Shown one piece after another: positions 8,117 to 16,570 of a DNA stretch of 35,457 nt. Source of the DNA: JAVBSC01 sp031547305 (lineage in GTDB: Bacteria > Desulfobacterota > Desulfovibrionia > Desulfovibrionales > Desulfovibrionaceae); assembly GCA_031547305.1 (NCBI GenBank), contig JAVBSC010000075.1:1-35457 (forward strand), written 5' to 3'. Made by a program: the position numbers and the translations under genes. Numbering within the stretch: position 1 is the first letter of the stretch; each line of letters opens with the position of its first letter. The notes beneath the pieces were generated by a model. That model did no database searches. It saw only the letters and a list, made by a program, of their open reading frames with translations, and had not been told where the DNA came from.

Positions 8117-8137
8117 CCCCGGCCTTGCGGGGTTTGT
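8117..8137 (+). terminator. Short GC hairpin followed by T-rich bases
   Basis: CCCCG (8117-8121) pairs with CGGGG (8128-8132), followed by TTTGT. This would stop plus-strand transcription entering the importer promoter region. The stem is only five pairs and the T tract is interrupted, so the call is weak. Confidence 0.35.
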
Positions 8138-8239
8138 CATCAATATGAAATGACTTCCGGCAAGTATGCCCTCATACAGTCTTTATGTCCACATATGGGC
8201 GCGATTTTCCCACCGTAAGGCAACAACAATTTTAAATGA

Positions 8240-8254
8240 ATACTTAAAAAGTAT
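8240..8254. promoter_or_regulatory. Palindromic operator candidate
   Basis: ATACTT-AAA-AAGTAT is a perfect six-base inverted repeat in the AT-rich half of the divergent spacer, about 155 bases upstream of the importer promoter. It could be a site for a dimeric regulator such as the window's IclR protein. No second copy was found to support this. Confidence 0.3.
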
Positions 8255-8407
8255 ATAAGAATCACCTTGTTGATAATGATGAAGGGGCTGAAACACCCCC
8301 CCCCTGCATGCCTTTGGCGCAAAGGGAAAAGCGCAAGCGTCCCCCGATCGGCTCAGGCATGATGCGGAAAAGACAACCGTTTATTTATAAGTCTACATTA
8401 AAAAAAC

Positions 8408-8436
8408 TGGACACTTCCTGGCAGGTGTTGCTATAT
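8408..8436 (+). promoter_or_regulatory. Promoter candidate for the importer operon
   Basis: TGGACA at 8408-8413 is separated by 17 bases from CTATAT at 8431-8436, a good sigma70-type match. Transcription would start near 8443, leaving a leader of about 90 bases before the GTG start of the ATPase gene. Confidence 0.55.
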
Positions 8437-8531
8437 GAAAAGACATTCGTAATTTTCTTCACAGCACCAGCAAGTGCGGGTGCCGTTTTTGTTCAAAACC
8501 GAAAAGTTTAAAACCCAAGGGGTTAGTAGCC

Positions 8532-9638
8532 GTGGCAGAAGTTATACTCAAGAATGTCGCCAAACGCTGGGATAATTTTGTTGCTGTCCATAATTTTGAT
8601 CTCACCATTGAAGATGGCGAATTTCTAGTGCTGGTCGGGCCTTCCGGTTGCGGAAAAAGCACGACCTTGCGCATGATTGCCGGCCTGGACGATCCCAGTG
8701 AGGGGCATATCTTAATCAAGGGCAAGGATGTAACCGATCTCGAGCCCAAAGATCGCGATATCGCCATGGTGTTTCAAAGCTACGCGCTTTACCCGCATAT
8801 GAATATTTACGACAACCTGGCCTTTGGACTTAAACTGAAAAAGCTTCCCAAAGAGACCATTGATCGGGACGTCCGCTCCGTGGCCGACATGCTTGGCATA
8901 AGCCCCCTGCTGGAGCGTTTCCCCAAAGCCCTTTCCGGCGGCCAACGCCAGCGCGTGGCCCTTGGCCGGGCCATTGTGCGCAAGCCGGCCGTGTTCCTCA
9001 TGGACGAGCCGCTTTCAAACCTGGACGCCAAGCTCCGCGTGATCATGCGGGCGGAACTTATAAAACTGCACCGCCAGCTCGCTTCCACCTTTATTTACGT
9101 TACTCACGACCAAACCGAGGCCATGACCATGGGCACGCGCATCGTGGTCATGAAGGACGGCATAATCCAGCAGATCGGCGCGCCATCGGAAATATACCGC
9201 CACCCGATCAACGCCTTTGTGGCCGGATTTATCGGCTCGCCCCCCATGAACTTCATCAACGGCTACGTGGAAGGCGCGGCGGATACGGCGCGTTTCGTTT
9301 CCCCCGGCCTGGAAATTCCCCTGCCCTTGCAGCTTTGCCACCTTACAGGCACCTGCAAGGGCGGAGTACGCCTGGGCATACGGCCGGAAGACATGACCTT
9401 CGCCCCCTGCGGGCCGGATTCGCCAAAAGCCTTCAAGTGCGAAGTTGTGGAGCACATCGGCGCCAACTATATCATTTACGCCTCGCATCCGGAATGTGGG
9501 GAAGTGGTGATTTCCATGACCGGGCGCAACATGCCCCCAGCCCCGGGCGACTTTATAGAAATAGGCGGCGAAAAAGAATGCCTGCATATTTTCGACCAGG
9601 ATACGGAACTTTCTCTGGATAAGCCTTTTTCAGCATAG
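8532..9638 (+). CDS. ABC importer ATP-binding protein, MalK/UgpC/MsmX type
   Basis: This 368-residue ATPase powers a carbohydrate importer. It has Walker A GPSGCGKST at residues 36-44, the Q-loop in MVFQSYALYPHM, the signature LSGGQRQRVALGRA, Walker B VFLMDEPLSNLDAKLR and the switch His in YVTHDQTEAMT. After residue ~240 a C-terminal TOBE-type regulatory domain follows, including LGIRPEDM, as in the MalK group. Translation starts at GTG 8532 with AAGGGG ten bases before it. It is the first gene of a six-gene operon with three binding proteins and two permeases. Having its own dedicated ATPase, the operon encodes a complete importer. The mechanism is clear; the sugar is unknown. Confidence 0.95.
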   Translation: MAEVILKNVAKRWDNFVAVHNFDLTIEDGEFLVLVGPSGCGKSTTLRMIAGLDDPSEGHILIKGKDVTDLEPKDRDIAMVFQSYALYPHMNIYDNLAFGLKLKKLPKETIDRDVRSVADMLGISPLLERFPKALSGGQRQRVALGRAIVRKPAVFLMDEPLSNLDAKLRVIMRAELIKLHRQLASTFIYVTHDQTEAMTMGTRIVVMKDGIIQQIGAPSEIYRHPINAFVAGFIGSPPMNFINGYVEGAADTARFVSPGLEIPLPLQLCHLTGTCKGGVRLGIRPEDMTFAPCGPDSPKAFKCEVVEHIGANYIIYASHPECGEVVISMTGRNMPPAPGDFIEIGGEKECLHIFDQDTELSLDKPFSA

Positions 9639-9704
9639 CTTGTGGGTGAGGCGCGTCCCCTTGTTCCTTGTCAACCGGATGTTTTGACCACAACAGAGGA
9701 TTTT

Positions 9705-10961
9705 ATGCGAAAACTACTTTCCACGGCCTTGGCTCTGCTCATGGTTTGCCTGTTTGCCGCTCCGGTCTTCGCGGCGGAAAAAGTGGAAATATCTTTTCTG
9801 AATTTCTCCTCAACGGAAGAAGTCACCAAGTCAATCTATCAGGTTATCGAGGACTTTGAAAAAGACAACCCGGACATCAAGATCAAAAATCTGCCAATTG
9901 GCGTGGGCGAAATCCGCAACCAACTCGTGGTCATGGTCATGGGCGGCAACCCGCCGGACGTGGCCCAACTGCACATAGCGGACTCCGTGCTGGTCTACAC
10001 CATGGGAGCGCTCTACCCCGCAGAGGAATTGTACGACCAAGCCTTTATAAGCAACACCGTCGAGAAGTTCTACGACGAGAGCCTGTCCGGCGGCAAGCAC
10101 GCCGCCGTTCTGCAGGGCCCCAACCCTATGAACTTCTACTACAACAAAAAACTGCTCAAGCAGCTCGGCTACGACGCCCCGCCCAAAACCCTGGAAGAAA
10201 TGGAAGCCATGATGAAAAAGGGCAAGGCGGAAATAAAAGATCTGATCGGCTTCCAGATTGACACCACAGTGCGGGCGGTGGGCTTCACGCACGCCTGGAA
10301 CTACATGAACATGTTCGAGTACGAGGTAATCAAGGGCAACACCGTCAAGTTCAACACCCCCAACATGGTCAAATTCGGCGAATGGATCCGCCGCATGGTC
10401 AAGGAAGGCTACACCCTGCCCGGCAAACGTTTTGGCGAGTTCCGGCCCATGGCCGCCCAGGGCCGCCTGCTTTTCGCCCTGGACGGCACCACGCACCGCG
10501 GCCTGATCAAATCCTTTGACAAGAACATGACCGATCAGGGCTATGCGGATACCTGGGGCGTCTTCCCCTCCCCCCTCGGACCTTCCGGCAAGCATGTGGC
10601 CGCCCCGGACGATCACACCCTGGTGGTGCTGAGGAGCACCAAACACAAGGAAGCGGCGGTCAAATTCGTCAAATATCTTACGGAAAGCAAATCCGTTCTT
10701 ACCAAGTACCTGGATCCCGTCGGCTTTCTGCCCCCGGTAAAAAATTACAAGGAAACCGCCCCTGGAACGTTCTCCGATCCAGGCAGGCAGGACACCATAC
10801 GCCTTACCGTGCCCAACATAACCAACCTGCCTTATGGCCCCAACTACGGCAAGGTGGCCATTCTGGCCATGACCGCCCTGCAGGAGATCATCACTTCGGA
10901 TAAACCCGTACAGGGCATCCTGAACAGCTACCAGGCCAAGTTGGAAGGAGTGCTGCAGTAG
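9705..10961 (+). CDS. Periplasmic sugar-binding protein, copy 1 of 3
   Basis: A family 1 extracellular solute-binding protein of 418 residues that captures substrate for the adjacent permeases. A Sec signal peptide with likely cleavage after VFA at residue 23 makes it a soluble periplasmic protein, not a lipoprotein. The ATG at 9705 follows AGAGGA and begins exactly at the signal peptide. The same-frame extension to 9642 is unlikely. It is collinear with the two following genes and shares long blocks with them, for example PNMVKFGEW and LPGKRFGEFRPMAAQGR. It differs in presumed pocket loops. Around residue 137 it has LQGPNPM where the other two have a Trp, and it has IADSVLVYT where they have IGDAVTVYS. 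It is the most divergent of the three by eye. Confidence 0.93.
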   Translation: MRKLLSTALALLMVCLFAAPVFAAEKVEISFLNFSSTEEVTKSIYQVIEDFEKDNPDIKIKNLPIGVGEIRNQLVVMVMGGNPPDVAQLHIADSVLVYTMGALYPAEELYDQAFISNTVEKFYDESLSGGKHAAVLQGPNPMNFYYNKKLLKQLGYDAPPKTLEEMEAMMKKGKAEIKDLIGFQIDTTVRAVGFTHAWNYMNMFEYEVIKGNTVKFNTPNMVKFGEWIRRMVKEGYTLPGKRFGEFRPMAAQGRLLFALDGTTHRGLIKSFDKNMTDQGYADTWGVFPSPLGPSGKHVAAPDDHTLVVLRSTKHKEAAVKFVKYLTESKSVLTKYLDPVGFLPPVKNYKETAPGTFSDPGRQDTIRLTVPNITNLPYGPNYGKVAILAMTALQEIITSDKPVQGILNSYQAKLEGVLQ

Positions 10962-11034
10962 AGAAAAGAACTGTTTCAGAAAATACGCGATTTATTTTGT
11001 TCAGACTGGTTTATTAGAAATTTAGGAGCGAGTT

Positions 11035-12294
11035 ATGCGCAGGTTATTTTGTCTTACTTTGGCGTTGTCAATTTTTATCGGTATTTCCGGTCAGGCTTTA
11101 GCCGCGGAGAAACCTATAGAAATCAGCTTTCTGAACTCAGCGACCACGGAAGACATAACCAAGCCTATATATAAAGTTATTGAGGATTTTGAAAAAGACA
11201 ACCCAGGCATAAAAATTAAAAACCTGCCCATCGGCGTGGGCGACATCCGCAGCCAGCTTGTGGTCATGGTCATGGGCGGCAACCCGCCAGACGTGGCCCA
11301 GTTGCATATTGGCGACGCCGTGACCGTGTACTCCATGGGAGCCCTGTATTCCGCCGAGGAACTGTACGACAAATCCTTCATCGATAGCACCTTTGATTTT
11401 TTCTACAATGAAGGAAGAATCGGCGACAAGCACGTCGGCATACTCTGGGGCCCCAACCCCATGAACTTCTACTACAACAAAAAACTGCTCAAGAGGCTTG
11501 GCTACGACGCCCCGCCCAAGACCCTGGACGAGATGGAAGCCATGATGAAAAAGGGCAAAGCGGAAATCAAGGACTTCATCGGTTTCCAGCTTGACACCAC
11601 AGTGCGCGCCCTTGGCTTCACTCATGTCTGGAACTTCATGAATGCGTTTGAATATCAGCCGATTACAGATAAAACCGTAAAGTTCAACACCCCCAACATG
11701 GTCAAATTCGGCGAATGGCTGCGCCGCATGGTTAAGGAAGGCTACACCCTGCCCGGCAAGCGCTTCGGCGAATTTCGCCCCATGGCCGCCCAGGGCAGGC
11801 TGCTCTTCGCCATTGACGGCACCACGCACCGCGGCCAGATGAAGGCTTTTGACAAGAACCTGACTGATCAGGGATATGCTGACATGTGGGGAGTTTTCGC
11901 CTCGCCGCTCGGGCCTTCCGGCAAACATGTCTCCACCCCTGACGACCACGCCCTGGTTGTTCTGCGCAGCACCAAGCACAAGGAAGCCGCGGCCAAATTC
12001 GTACAATACCTTACGGACAGCAAGTCCGCCCTGGTCAAGTTTCACGACCCGGTGGGCTTCCTGCCCCCGGTTAAGAACTACAAGGAGCTGGCCCCCGGCT
12101 GCTTTGAGGATCCGGGTCGTCAGGATACCCTTAAAATCACCGCGCCAAACATAGTCAACCTGCCGTTCGGGCCGAATTACATAAAGGTTTCCACACTGGT
12201 CATGACCGCCGTTCAGGAGATCGTCACCTCCAACAAGCCGGTGAAGGACATTCTGGACGATTACCAGGCCAAACTTGAAGGCGTTGTGCAATAG
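11035..12294 (+). CDS. Periplasmic sugar-binding protein, copy 2 of 3
   Basis: A 419-residue paralogue of the preceding gene, very similar along its whole length. The signal peptide ends GQALA at residue 23 and the mature protein starts AEKPIEISFLN. The pocket-region variants are Trp138 in LWGPNPM, NEGRIGDKH before it, and MNAFEYQPITDK near residue 205. The C-terminus VKFHDPVGFLPPVKNYKEL keeps the family pattern. AGGAG at 11024-11028 gives a good ribosome site. It lies 73 bases after copy 1; that gap is AT-rich and could hold an extra promoter. Because the copies keep intact signal peptides and open frames over full length, all appear functional rather than decaying duplicates. Confidence 0.93.
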   Translation: MRRLFCLTLALSIFIGISGQALAAEKPIEISFLNSATTEDITKPIYKVIEDFEKDNPGIKIKNLPIGVGDIRSQLVVMVMGGNPPDVAQLHIGDAVTVYSMGALYSAEELYDKSFIDSTFDFFYNEGRIGDKHVGILWGPNPMNFYYNKKLLKRLGYDAPPKTLDEMEAMMKKGKAEIKDFIGFQLDTTVRALGFTHVWNFMNAFEYQPITDKTVKFNTPNMVKFGEWLRRMVKEGYTLPGKRFGEFRPMAAQGRLLFAIDGTTHRGQMKAFDKNLTDQGYADMWGVFASPLGPSGKHVSTPDDHALVVLRSTKHKEAAAKFVQYLTDSKSALVKFHDPVGFLPPVKNYKELAPGCFEDPGRQDTLKITAPNIVNLPFGPNYIKVSTLVMTAVQEIVTSNKPVKDILDDYQAKLEGVVQ

Positions 12295-12340
12295 GACGAA
12301 AAGGATTACTCGGATTACTGTTGTTATTTCGGTGAGTTTG

Positions 12341-12346
12341 TATAAT
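12341..12346 (+). promoter_or_regulatory. Possible internal promoter before binding-protein copy 3
   Basis: A perfect TATAAT at 12341-12346 lies 27 bases upstream of the third binding-protein start. The nearest TTGTTA (12321-12326) is only 14 bases away, so a -35 is not well placed. It could raise expression of copy 3 and the permeases independently. Confidence 0.3.
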
Positions 12347-12372
12347 TGTGATTCACTTTAACGGAGGAGATT

Positions 12373-13632
12373 ATGCGTAAACTGCTTGCGACGATTTTGG
12401 CCTTGTCCATGTTCTGCGGGGCCGCCAGCCTCGCCTTTGCCGCCGACAAGCCGATAGAGCTGACCTTTCTCAACTGGTCCAGTACAGAAGACGTGATGAA
12501 ACCCATATACAAAGTCATTGAAGACTTCGAAAGGGACAATCCCGGTATAAAAATAAAGAACATGCCCATAGGCGTGGGTGAAATACGCAACCAGCTCACC
12601 GTCATGATCATGGGCGGCAACGCGCCGGACGTGGCCCAACTGCACATAGGCGACGCCGTGACCGTGTACTCCATGGGCGCCCTGTACCCCGCCGAGGAAC
12701 TCTACGACCAGAAGTTCATAGACAACCTCAACCCCACCTTCTACAACGAAGGCAAGGTGGGCGACAAGCACGCCGCTGTTCTCTGGTCTCCGGCCACTAT
12801 GACCTTCTTCTACAATAAAAAGCTGCTCAAAGAGCTCGGCTACACTGAACCGCCCAAAACCCTGGATGAAATGGAAGCCATGATGAAAAAGGGCAAGGCC
12901 CAGATCAAGGATTTGATCGGCTTCCAGCTTGACACCACCGTGCGCACCGTGGGCTTCACCCATGTGTGGAACTTCATGAACTGCTTTGAATACAAGGTGA
13001 TCGACGGCAACAAGTCCAAGATGAACAGCGACAACATGGTCAAGTTCGGCGAATGGCTGCGCCGCATGGTTAACGAAGGCTACACCCTGCCCGGCAAGCG
13101 CTTTGGCGAATTCCGCCCCATGGCCGCCCAGGGCCGCGTGCTCTTCTGCATCGACGGTTCCCAGCACCGCGGCCAGATGATGGCCTTCAACAAGAACATG
13201 ACCAAGGAAGAATATGCGGAAACTTGGGGCGCCGCCCCGTTCCCGCTCGGTCCTTCCGGCAAGCACGTGGCCACCCCGGACGACCACGCCCTGGTCATTA
13301 CCAAGAGCACCAAGAACAAGGAAGCCGCGGTCAAGTTTGTGGAATACCTGACCGCCACCAAGTCCGCACTGACCAAGTATCATGATCCGGCCGGCTTCCT
13401 GCCCCCGGTGAAAAACTATGAAGAACTGGCCCCCGGCGTGTTCGACGATCCGGGCCGGGCGGGCACCATGAAGTATGCCGTGCCCAATATAGTTGACCTG
13501 CCATTCGGCCCCAACTATGTTAAGGTTTGCACCCTCGTTATGACCGCGGTGCAGGAAATCATTACGTCTGACAAGCCCGTCAAGGGCATTCTGGACGGTT
13601 GCCAGGCTAAGCTTGAAGGAGTGCTTCAGTGA
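12373..13632 (+). CDS. Periplasmic sugar-binding protein, copy 3 of 3
   Basis: The third 419-residue paralogue. The signal peptide ends SLAFA at residue 23. The pocket-region variants are Trp138 in LWSPATM, NEGKVGDKH, and MNCFEYKVIDGN near 205. GGAGGAG precedes the ATG closely. Its stop overlaps the start of the first permease gene by four bases (GTGA), so this copy is the one translationally tied to the membrane components. That suggests it is the ancestral member and the upstream two arose by tandem duplication; this is inference from layout. Like the others it should deliver a carbohydrate-type ligand to the MalF/MalG-type channel. Confidence 0.93.
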   Translation: MRKLLATILALSMFCGAASLAFAADKPIELTFLNWSSTEDVMKPIYKVIEDFERDNPGIKIKNMPIGVGEIRNQLTVMIMGGNAPDVAQLHIGDAVTVYSMGALYPAEELYDQKFIDNLNPTFYNEGKVGDKHAAVLWSPATMTFFYNKKLLKELGYTEPPKTLDEMEAMMKKGKAQIKDLIGFQLDTTVRTVGFTHVWNFMNCFEYKVIDGNKSKMNSDNMVKFGEWLRRMVNEGYTLPGKRFGEFRPMAAQGRVLFCIDGSQHRGQMMAFNKNMTKEEYAETWGAAPFPLGPSGKHVATPDDHALVITKSTKNKEAAVKFVEYLTATKSALTKYHDPAGFLPPVKNYEELAPGVFDDPGRAGTMKYAVPNIVDLPFGPNYVKVCTLVMTAVQEIITSDKPVKGILDGCQAKLEGVLQ

Positions 13633-14543
13633 AATTAAAATCCACGGTCCAACGGCCGCTGGTAAGATTCGGGGGAGGGCTGGCCCTCCCCCTACATGTC
13701 CTTTTGCTGGCGCCCGCGTTATTTGTGCTGCTTCTGGTTATTTTGTATCCCATTGTCAGCAGCGCAATTCTGGGTTTTTTCAATTATGATCTGACGGATC
13801 CCATGGGCATGGGCTTTGCCGGGGTAAAGAACTTCACCTCCCTGGCGGTGGACACAAATTTCTGGCTTGCCCTGCAGAACACCCTGGTGTTTACCTTCGG
13901 TTCCGTGGTGGTAAGCCTGGTGCTGGGACTTATAGTGGCTCTTGCCATTGACCAGCTTTCCGACAAACACGGCTGGCTGCGCGGCGTGGTGCTGCTGCCC
14001 TGGATTATCCCCACCGTCGTCGTTGGCTATCTTTTTCTGTTTATTTTCGACGTTGATGTGGGCCTGGCCAACTTTCTGCTTAAACGCCTGGGCCTCATTA
14101 AGGAATATCTGCCCTGGCTCATGCGCGGCAACCTGGCCATGACCGCCTGTATTACGGCCAACGTCTGGAACCAGGTGCCATTTTACATCCTCATGTTCGC
14201 GGCCGGCCTTAAAACCATCCCCACGGACGTGAAGGAAGCCACCATGGAAATGGGCGCTTCCCGCTGGCAGGAATTCTGGTATGTCACCCTGCCTTCCCTG
14301 CGCGGCATCATGGTCATCACCAGCCTGCTCATGGTCATCCGAAACTTCAACAACTTCCCAATAGTCTATACCATGACCGGCGGCGGCCCCGCCTACGACA
14401 CCACCACCTTTGTGGTTTACATCTACCGCCTGGCCTTTGAAAACTTCTCTCTGGGCTACGCGGGAGCGGTTGGGTTCATCTGGTGTATCGTGCTTACCAT
14501 CCTAGCGTCTTTCTATGTGAAAGCGCTTACTAAAGATTTTTAG
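13629..14543 (+). CDS. Sugar ABC transporter permease, MalF/UgpA type
   Basis: A 304-residue inner-membrane protein with about six hydrophobic helices, the first around residues 22-46. The cytoplasmic loop that docks on the ATPase is the EAA motif, here KEATMEMGASRWQEFWYVTLP. The start is a GTG overlapping the stop of the third binding protein by four bases, with GGAG at a good distance, so the two are coupled. The second permease follows 12 bases after its stop. This is the CUT1-type architecture of one MalF-like and one MalG-like subunit. Confidence 0.95.
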   Translation: MKLKSTVQRPLVRFGGGLALPLHVLLLAPALFVLLLVILYPIVSSAILGFFNYDLTDPMGMGFAGVKNFTSLAVDTNFWLALQNTLVFTFGSVVVSLVLGLIVALAIDQLSDKHGWLRGVVLLPWIIPTVVVGYLFLFIFDVDVGLANFLLKRLGLIKEYLPWLMRGNLAMTACITANVWNQVPFYILMFAAGLKTIPTDVKEATMEMGASRWQEFWYVTLPSLRGIMVITSLLMVIRNFNNFPIVYTMTGGGPAYDTTTFVVYIYRLAFENFSLGYAGAVGFIWCIVLTILASFYVKALTKDF

Positions 14544-14555
14544 CCGGAGTTTATT

Positions 14556-15404
14556 ATGGCAGACGTGCGCAAGGCTACAAAGGTCTGGAAAATCACCATC
14601 TGGAGCGTCGTCGGGGTGGCGATTGTCTGGAGCTTGTTCCCCTTTTACTGGATGTTCAGCACTTCCCTGAAGACGGACCTGGGGGTGTACGCCATTCCGC
14701 CTGAGTTATTCCCCAGCGAAGTAACCATGGCGAACTTTGAAAAAATATTCATGCGCGATTCGCTGATCGTCCAATTCTTCATCAACTCCCTGGCCACCTC
14801 CCTGGGTACGGTCCTGGTCACCGTATTTCTGGCCACCTTCGCCGGTTATGCGCTCTCGCGCCTGCGCTTCAAATTCCGTTACAACATCCTGATCGGCGTT
14901 CTGATCACCCAGATGTTCCCCATGGTGGTGCTGCTCATCCCCTTGTACATTCTCTACGTCAAAGCCCACCTGCTGAACACTTACGCGGGCCTGATCCTCG
15001 CCTTCACCTCATTCGCCCTGCCCTTTGGCGTATGGATGATCAAAGGCTTTATCGACTCCGTGCCGGTGGAAATTGAGGAAGCGGCCATGGTTGACGGCTG
15101 CAGCCGCATCCGGGCCATGTTCAAGGTCGTGTTGCCCCTGGCCACGCCAGGCATTGTGGCCACCGGCATTTTCGCCTTTCTGGACGCCTGGAACAACCTG
15201 CTCTTCCCCCTGACCCTGGTCACGGAACTGCCCATGAAAACCCTGCCCCCTGGCATGATTCTCTACTTTACAGGACAGTTGCGAACAGACTGGGGCGGCA
15301 TGATGGCCACCAGCTTTCTGACCACCCTGCCCATCGTGCTTATTTTTGTCCTGGTCCAGCGCTATCTGGTTGAGGGCCTGACCGCCGGCGCGGTCAAGGG
15401 CTGA
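14556..15404 (+). CDS. Sugar ABC transporter permease, MalG/UgpE type
   Basis: The second permease subunit, 282 residues, with about six transmembrane helices beginning near residue 15. The EAA loop reads EEAAMVDGCSRIRAMFKVVLP, close to the family consensus. The helix region MFPMVVLLIPLYIL and the end GLTAGAVKG are typical of MalG-like proteins. CGGAG lies before the ATG. It pairs with the preceding permease and is the last gene of the importer operon, followed at once by a strong terminator. Confidence 0.95.
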   Translation: MADVRKATKVWKITIWSVVGVAIVWSLFPFYWMFSTSLKTDLGVYAIPPELFPSEVTMANFEKIFMRDSLIVQFFINSLATSLGTVLVTVFLATFAGYALSRLRFKFRYNILIGVLITQMFPMVVLLIPLYILYVKAHLLNTYAGLILAFTSFALPFGVWMIKGFIDSVPVEIEEAAMVDGCSRIRAMFKVVLPLATPGIVATGIFAFLDAWNNLLFPLTLVTELPMKTLPPGMILYFTGQLRTDWGGMMATSFLTTLPIVLIFVLVQRYLVEGLTAGAVKG

Positions 15405-15422
15405 GCCATCCCCAAAACTCTT

Positions 15423-15461
15423 AAAAAGTGAAGCTCCTGCCATGAGGAGCTTCACTTTTTT
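15423..15461 (+). terminator. Intrinsic terminator of the importer operon
   Basis: A 16-base perfect stem (15423-15438 with 15445-15460) closes a six-base loop, and the right arm ends in six Ts. It begins 19 bases after the MalG-type permease stop. Confidence 0.93.
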
Positions 15462-15661
15462 GTCTAAAAAAAATTTCCGCCCACGCCTGTGCGGCGGCCG
15501 GGGCGGCCAAGCCAGCCCGCCAAAACCAGACCACCTGGCTCTCACTGAAAGTGCGAAAAATTCCGGACACTACCTTTAGAAATGTCAGAACCAACCGGCA
15601 TAGGCTCTACTTTGAACAGCTACTGAAAAAGGGATGATTCCCTGGCGCCTCAACGGGCACA
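15462..15661. other. Non-coding spacer, possible gene remnant
   Basis: I find no complete gene. A short reading at about 15556-15636 is peptide-like (RKIPDTTFRN, then RLYFEQLLKKG before a stop) but has no start, so it may be a remnant or chance. Nothing else stands out. Confidence 0.3.
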
Positions 15662-15717
15662 AAAAAGACGTTTGCGCAATATGGCAACAAAAGGCTGCCT
15701 TGAGCAAACGTCTTTTT
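15662..15717 (-). terminator. Terminator of the tRNA operon
   Basis: Fourteen-base arms (15662-15675 and 15704-15717) pair perfectly around a 28-base loop. Read on the minus strand, the stem ends in six Ts, placing it about ten bases after tRNA-Cys. The symmetric A/T ends mean it could work in both directions. Confidence 0.8.
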
Positions 15718-15727
15718 ACTATCTTAA

Positions 15728-15801
<74 letters not shown>

Positions 15802-15811
15802 CAAAAAAATT

Positions 15812-15886
<75 letters not shown>

Positions 15887-15902
15887 TCGTGTGGAAGGGA
15901 AC

Positions 15903-15931
15903 ATTTACGCCAGGATGCGCCGTGCTGTCAA
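15903..15931 (-). promoter_or_regulatory. Promoter of the tRNA-Gly/tRNA-Cys operon
   Basis: On the minus strand a perfect TTGACA (15926-15931) is followed after 17 bases by GTAAAT (15903-15908). Transcription would begin about ten bases before tRNA-Gly. The -10 is weak but the position is ideal. Confidence 0.6.
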
Positions 15932-16139
15932 GAGCATGGGAAAAATTTTGCCAAGACAGGCCAAAACGGATAATATGAAGACAAGTTCGCCGCACAAGCT
16001 GGACAGTTCAGGGTCTGTGCTTATTTAAGAAGACAACCGTTGCGAATTTTTGCTTTACTTCCAGCGCTTTGTTTTTTATGTTCGCGCGGTTTAGTGGGCA
16101 TTGGCCGGCAGTAGCTCAAACTGCCCCAGGAGGTTTGCC

Positions 16140-16502
16140 ATGGAACAAAAAGATCTTGAATACTTCCGTAATCTTTTGACCGAGATGCTGGAAGAGGCCC
16201 AGAAACAGGGCGATCTGACCATTGAAGACATGACCGACAACAACGAGCTGTGCGCGGACCCGGCTGACCGGGCCACCGTGGAATCGGATCGTGCTTTCAC
16301 CCTGCGCATTCGTGACCGTGAGCGCAAACTTATCAAAAAAATCCAGGCCGCCATTGGCCGCATGGATGACGGCAGTTTTGGCGTCTGCGAAGAATGCGGC
16401 GAGGAGATAGGCGTTCCTCGCCTGAAGGCCAGGCCGGTCACCAAGCTGTGCATAAATTGCAAAAGCAAACAGGAAGAAGACGAGAGACTCCGGGGCGATT
16501 AA
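16140..16502 (+). CDS. dksA: RNA polymerase-binding transcription factor DksA
   Basis: A 120-residue DksA-type protein, shorter than the ~150 residues of E. coli DksA because the N-terminal part is reduced. DksA enters the RNA polymerase secondary channel and, with ppGpp, adjusts rRNA and amino-acid promoters. The coiled-coil tip motif DPADRA is at residues 40-45, with the Asp residues important for function. The second helix IRDRERKLIKKI is nearly identical to the enterobacterial one. The C-terminal zinc finger has Cys83, Cys86, Cys104 and Cys107 (CEECGEEIG, CINCK). The ATG is preceded by AGGAGG at 16128-16133 with ideal spacing. It stands alone with its own terminator. Confidence 0.93.
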   Translation: MEQKDLEYFRNLLTEMLEEAQKQGDLTIEDMTDNNELCADPADRATVESDRAFTLRIRDRERKLIKKIQAAIGRMDDGSFGVCEECGEEIGVPRLKARPVTKLCINCKSKQEEDERLRGD

Positions 16503-16524
16503 TCCCCCTCCTCCTCGAAAAACC

Positions 16525-16570
16525 ACAGGTTTTTTGCGGCAAAGTCCCTTTGCGCAAAAAACCTGTTTTT
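16525..16570 (+). terminator. Intrinsic terminator of dksA
   Basis: A long stem pairs 16525-16538 and an inner GCAAAG (16539-16544) with 16548-16566, leaving about one bulged base. A run of Ts follows. It starts about 20 bases after the dksA stop. Confidence 0.88.

Larger units (their letters stand above)
8007..8531. promoter_or_regulatory. Divergent regulatory spacer between MocA-type dehydrogenase and importer operon
   Basis: I see no gene in these 525 bases. Two short frames (8140-8322 minus, 8308-8511 plus) lack protein-like features. From left to right it contains a perfect GC hairpin (8058-8064 with 8068-8074), a second hairpin CCCCG-CGGGG at 8117-8132 followed by TTTGT, a palindrome at 8240-8254, a C-rich run near 8296-8304 and a promoter at 8408-8436. 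TATAAT also occurs at 8022-8027. The left part is GC-rich and the part from 8140 on is AT-rich, as expected of a regulated promoter region. Confidence 0.6.

Noticed and set aside
8140..8511. Two short open frames in the divergent spacer
   Set aside because: Neither has a credible ribosome site or recognisable fold, and they overlap the promoter elements of the importer.
15540..15640. Possible transposase or integrase remnant before the tRNA genes
   Set aside because: A tRNA-adjacent remnant would be typical of islands, but the readable peptide is too short to identify and no attachment repeat of the tRNA 3' ends was found.
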